From contig UQWG01000001.1 in the NCBI GenBank assembly GCA_900544645.1, positions 1 through 64,000 of the forward strand: a stretch of DNA of 64,000 bases, written 5' to 3'. The translations under genes were made by a program, and so were the position numbers. This DNA is from an uncultured Collinsella sp. GTDB taxonomy: Bacteria > Actinomycetota > Coriobacteriia > Coriobacteriales > Coriobacteriaceae. Under the pieces are notes generated by a model. That model worked only from the letters and a program-made list of their open reading frames with translations, was not told where the DNA came from and made no database searches. Shown here one piece after another: positions 63,488 through 64,000 of this stretch (positions are counted from its first letter, which is position 1; each line of letters begins with the position of its first letter).

Positions 63488-64000
63488 TTACTCGCAGAGC
63501 AGCTTAGCGATCTGGACGGCGTTGGTTGCCGCGCCCTTACGGATTTGGTCGCCGCAGCACCAGAAGGTGATGCCGCGCGCAGCCTCGGGGTTCGAGATGT
63601 CACGACGCACGCGGCCGACCCAAATCAGGTCCTGGTCGGACGTGTCCATCGGCATGGGGAAGCGGTCGTGTGCATCCTCGGCAGCCATATCGTCAACCAG
63701 CTTGACGCCGGGAGCGGCAGCCAGCGCAGCACGGGCCTCTTCCACCGTAATATCGCGCTCAAACTCGAGCGTAATGCTCTCGGAGTGCGAACGCAGCACG
63801 GGCACGCGCACGCAGGTGCAGTTCACGCGCAGCTCGGGCAGGTGCATAATCTTGCGGCCCTCGTTTTGCAGCTTCATCTCCTCGGAGGTAAAGTCCTCCT
63901 CCTTGACGCCGCCAATCTGCGGAATCAGGTTGCTCGCCAGCTGGGCGGCAAACGCGCGCGGCTCGGGAATCTCCTCGCCGCGGCCCAGGGCGGCCAGCTG
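63488..64000 (-). CDS. asd: Aspartate-semialdehyde dehydrogenase, C-terminal part (gene continues beyond window)
   Basis: The frame is open from the stop at 63488 to the window end (171 codons). It shows the Asd C-terminal domain: ASNLIPQIGG, EEMKLQNEGRKIMHLPELRVNCTCVRVPVLRSHSESITLEFE and GITFWCCGDQIRKGAATNAVQIAKLL. The enzyme makes aspartate-semialdehyde for lysine/diaminopimelate, threonine and methionine. The N-terminal NADP domain and catalytic Cys lie to the right of the window. Confidence 0.95.
   Translation of the reverse strand, partial: QLAALGRGEEIPEPRAFAAQLASNLIPQIGGVKEEDFTSEEMKLQNEGRKIMHLPELRVNCTCVRVPVLRSHSESITLEFERDITVEEARAALAAAPGVKLVDDMAAEDAHDRFPMPMDTSDQDLIWVGRVRRDISNPEAARGITFWCCGDQIRKGAATNAVQIAKLLCE

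Overview
The window looks like a chromosomal stretch from a gut Coriobacteriia, most like Collinsella. This rests on the high G+C, strong C/G preference at third codon positions, the overall protein content (short Dxs, OPT transporter, very large CoA-dehydratase activase, LAQTG-anchored surface protein) and many structured intergenic palindromes. No rRNA, tRNA or CRISPR array was recognised. The assignment is inference from sequence character, not a database match.

Layout. 1-0.9 kb: the 3' end of an IS3-type transposase and a small HTH gene, both with AGG/ATA codons unlike the rest. 0.96-3 kb: groES-groEL on the minus strand. 3.4-6.8 kb: divergent amidohydrolase and M20 peptidase. 6.8-12 kb: zinc-ribbon membrane protein, YitT-type protein, the amaP-DUF2273-asp23 envelope-stress operon, and a YebC-type regulator. 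12-17.4 kb: large membrane protein, lgt, NifU-like scaffold, dCMP deaminase, coaX. 17.5-24.4 kb: OPT transporter, a 1158-residue coiled-coil/CAP surface protein with a G9 tract just after its signal peptide, and a DUF389 protein carrying an EF-hand-like loop. 24.3-31.9 kb: arylsulfotransferase remnant, 3-hydroxyacyl-CoA dehydrogenase, and the 1596-residue activase behind a TetR regulator.

31.9-35.4 kb: a 41-codon hydrophobic/basic ORF under a LexA-like box with a convergent small-RNA transcription unit (candidate SOS-controlled type I toxin-antitoxin), a HAD phosphatase whose start lies in a 21-bp inverted repeat, and a TetR/MFS pair with two matching operators. 35.4-39 kb: PII and Amt (ammonium), a CmpB-type membrane protein and an HD protein. 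39.2-45.8 kb: dxs, a four-gene polar amino-acid ABC importer, and a class I amidotransferase-like hydrolase. 45.8-50.1 kb: Hpt and GGDEF-REC-HD-GYP signalling proteins, an alpha/beta hydrolase and a radical SAM enzyme. 50.3-56.4 kb: methionine aminopeptidase, D-2-hydroxyacid dehydrogenase, M18 aminopeptidase, a membrane-anchored Ntn amide hydrolase, and phosphofructokinase. 56.9-60.4 kb: an FtsX-type ABC exporter. 60.6-64 kb: a GyrI-like gene under a perfect SOS box, a truncated Abi_2/AbiF gene with a pseudoknot-like leader joined to a ClC remnant, ogt, and the 3' end of asd.

Three themes recur. (1) DNA damage: two LexA-type boxes (a GyrI-like protein and the candidate toxin) and an alkyltransferase. 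(2) Envelope: stress proteins, lipoprotein maturation, a possibly phase-variable adhesin, an FtsX exporter. (3) Intergenic structure: a 67-bp palindrome family, about nine dispersed copies of hairpins with a CTGTCCC loop but different arms, and several 90-200 bp nested inverted repeats.
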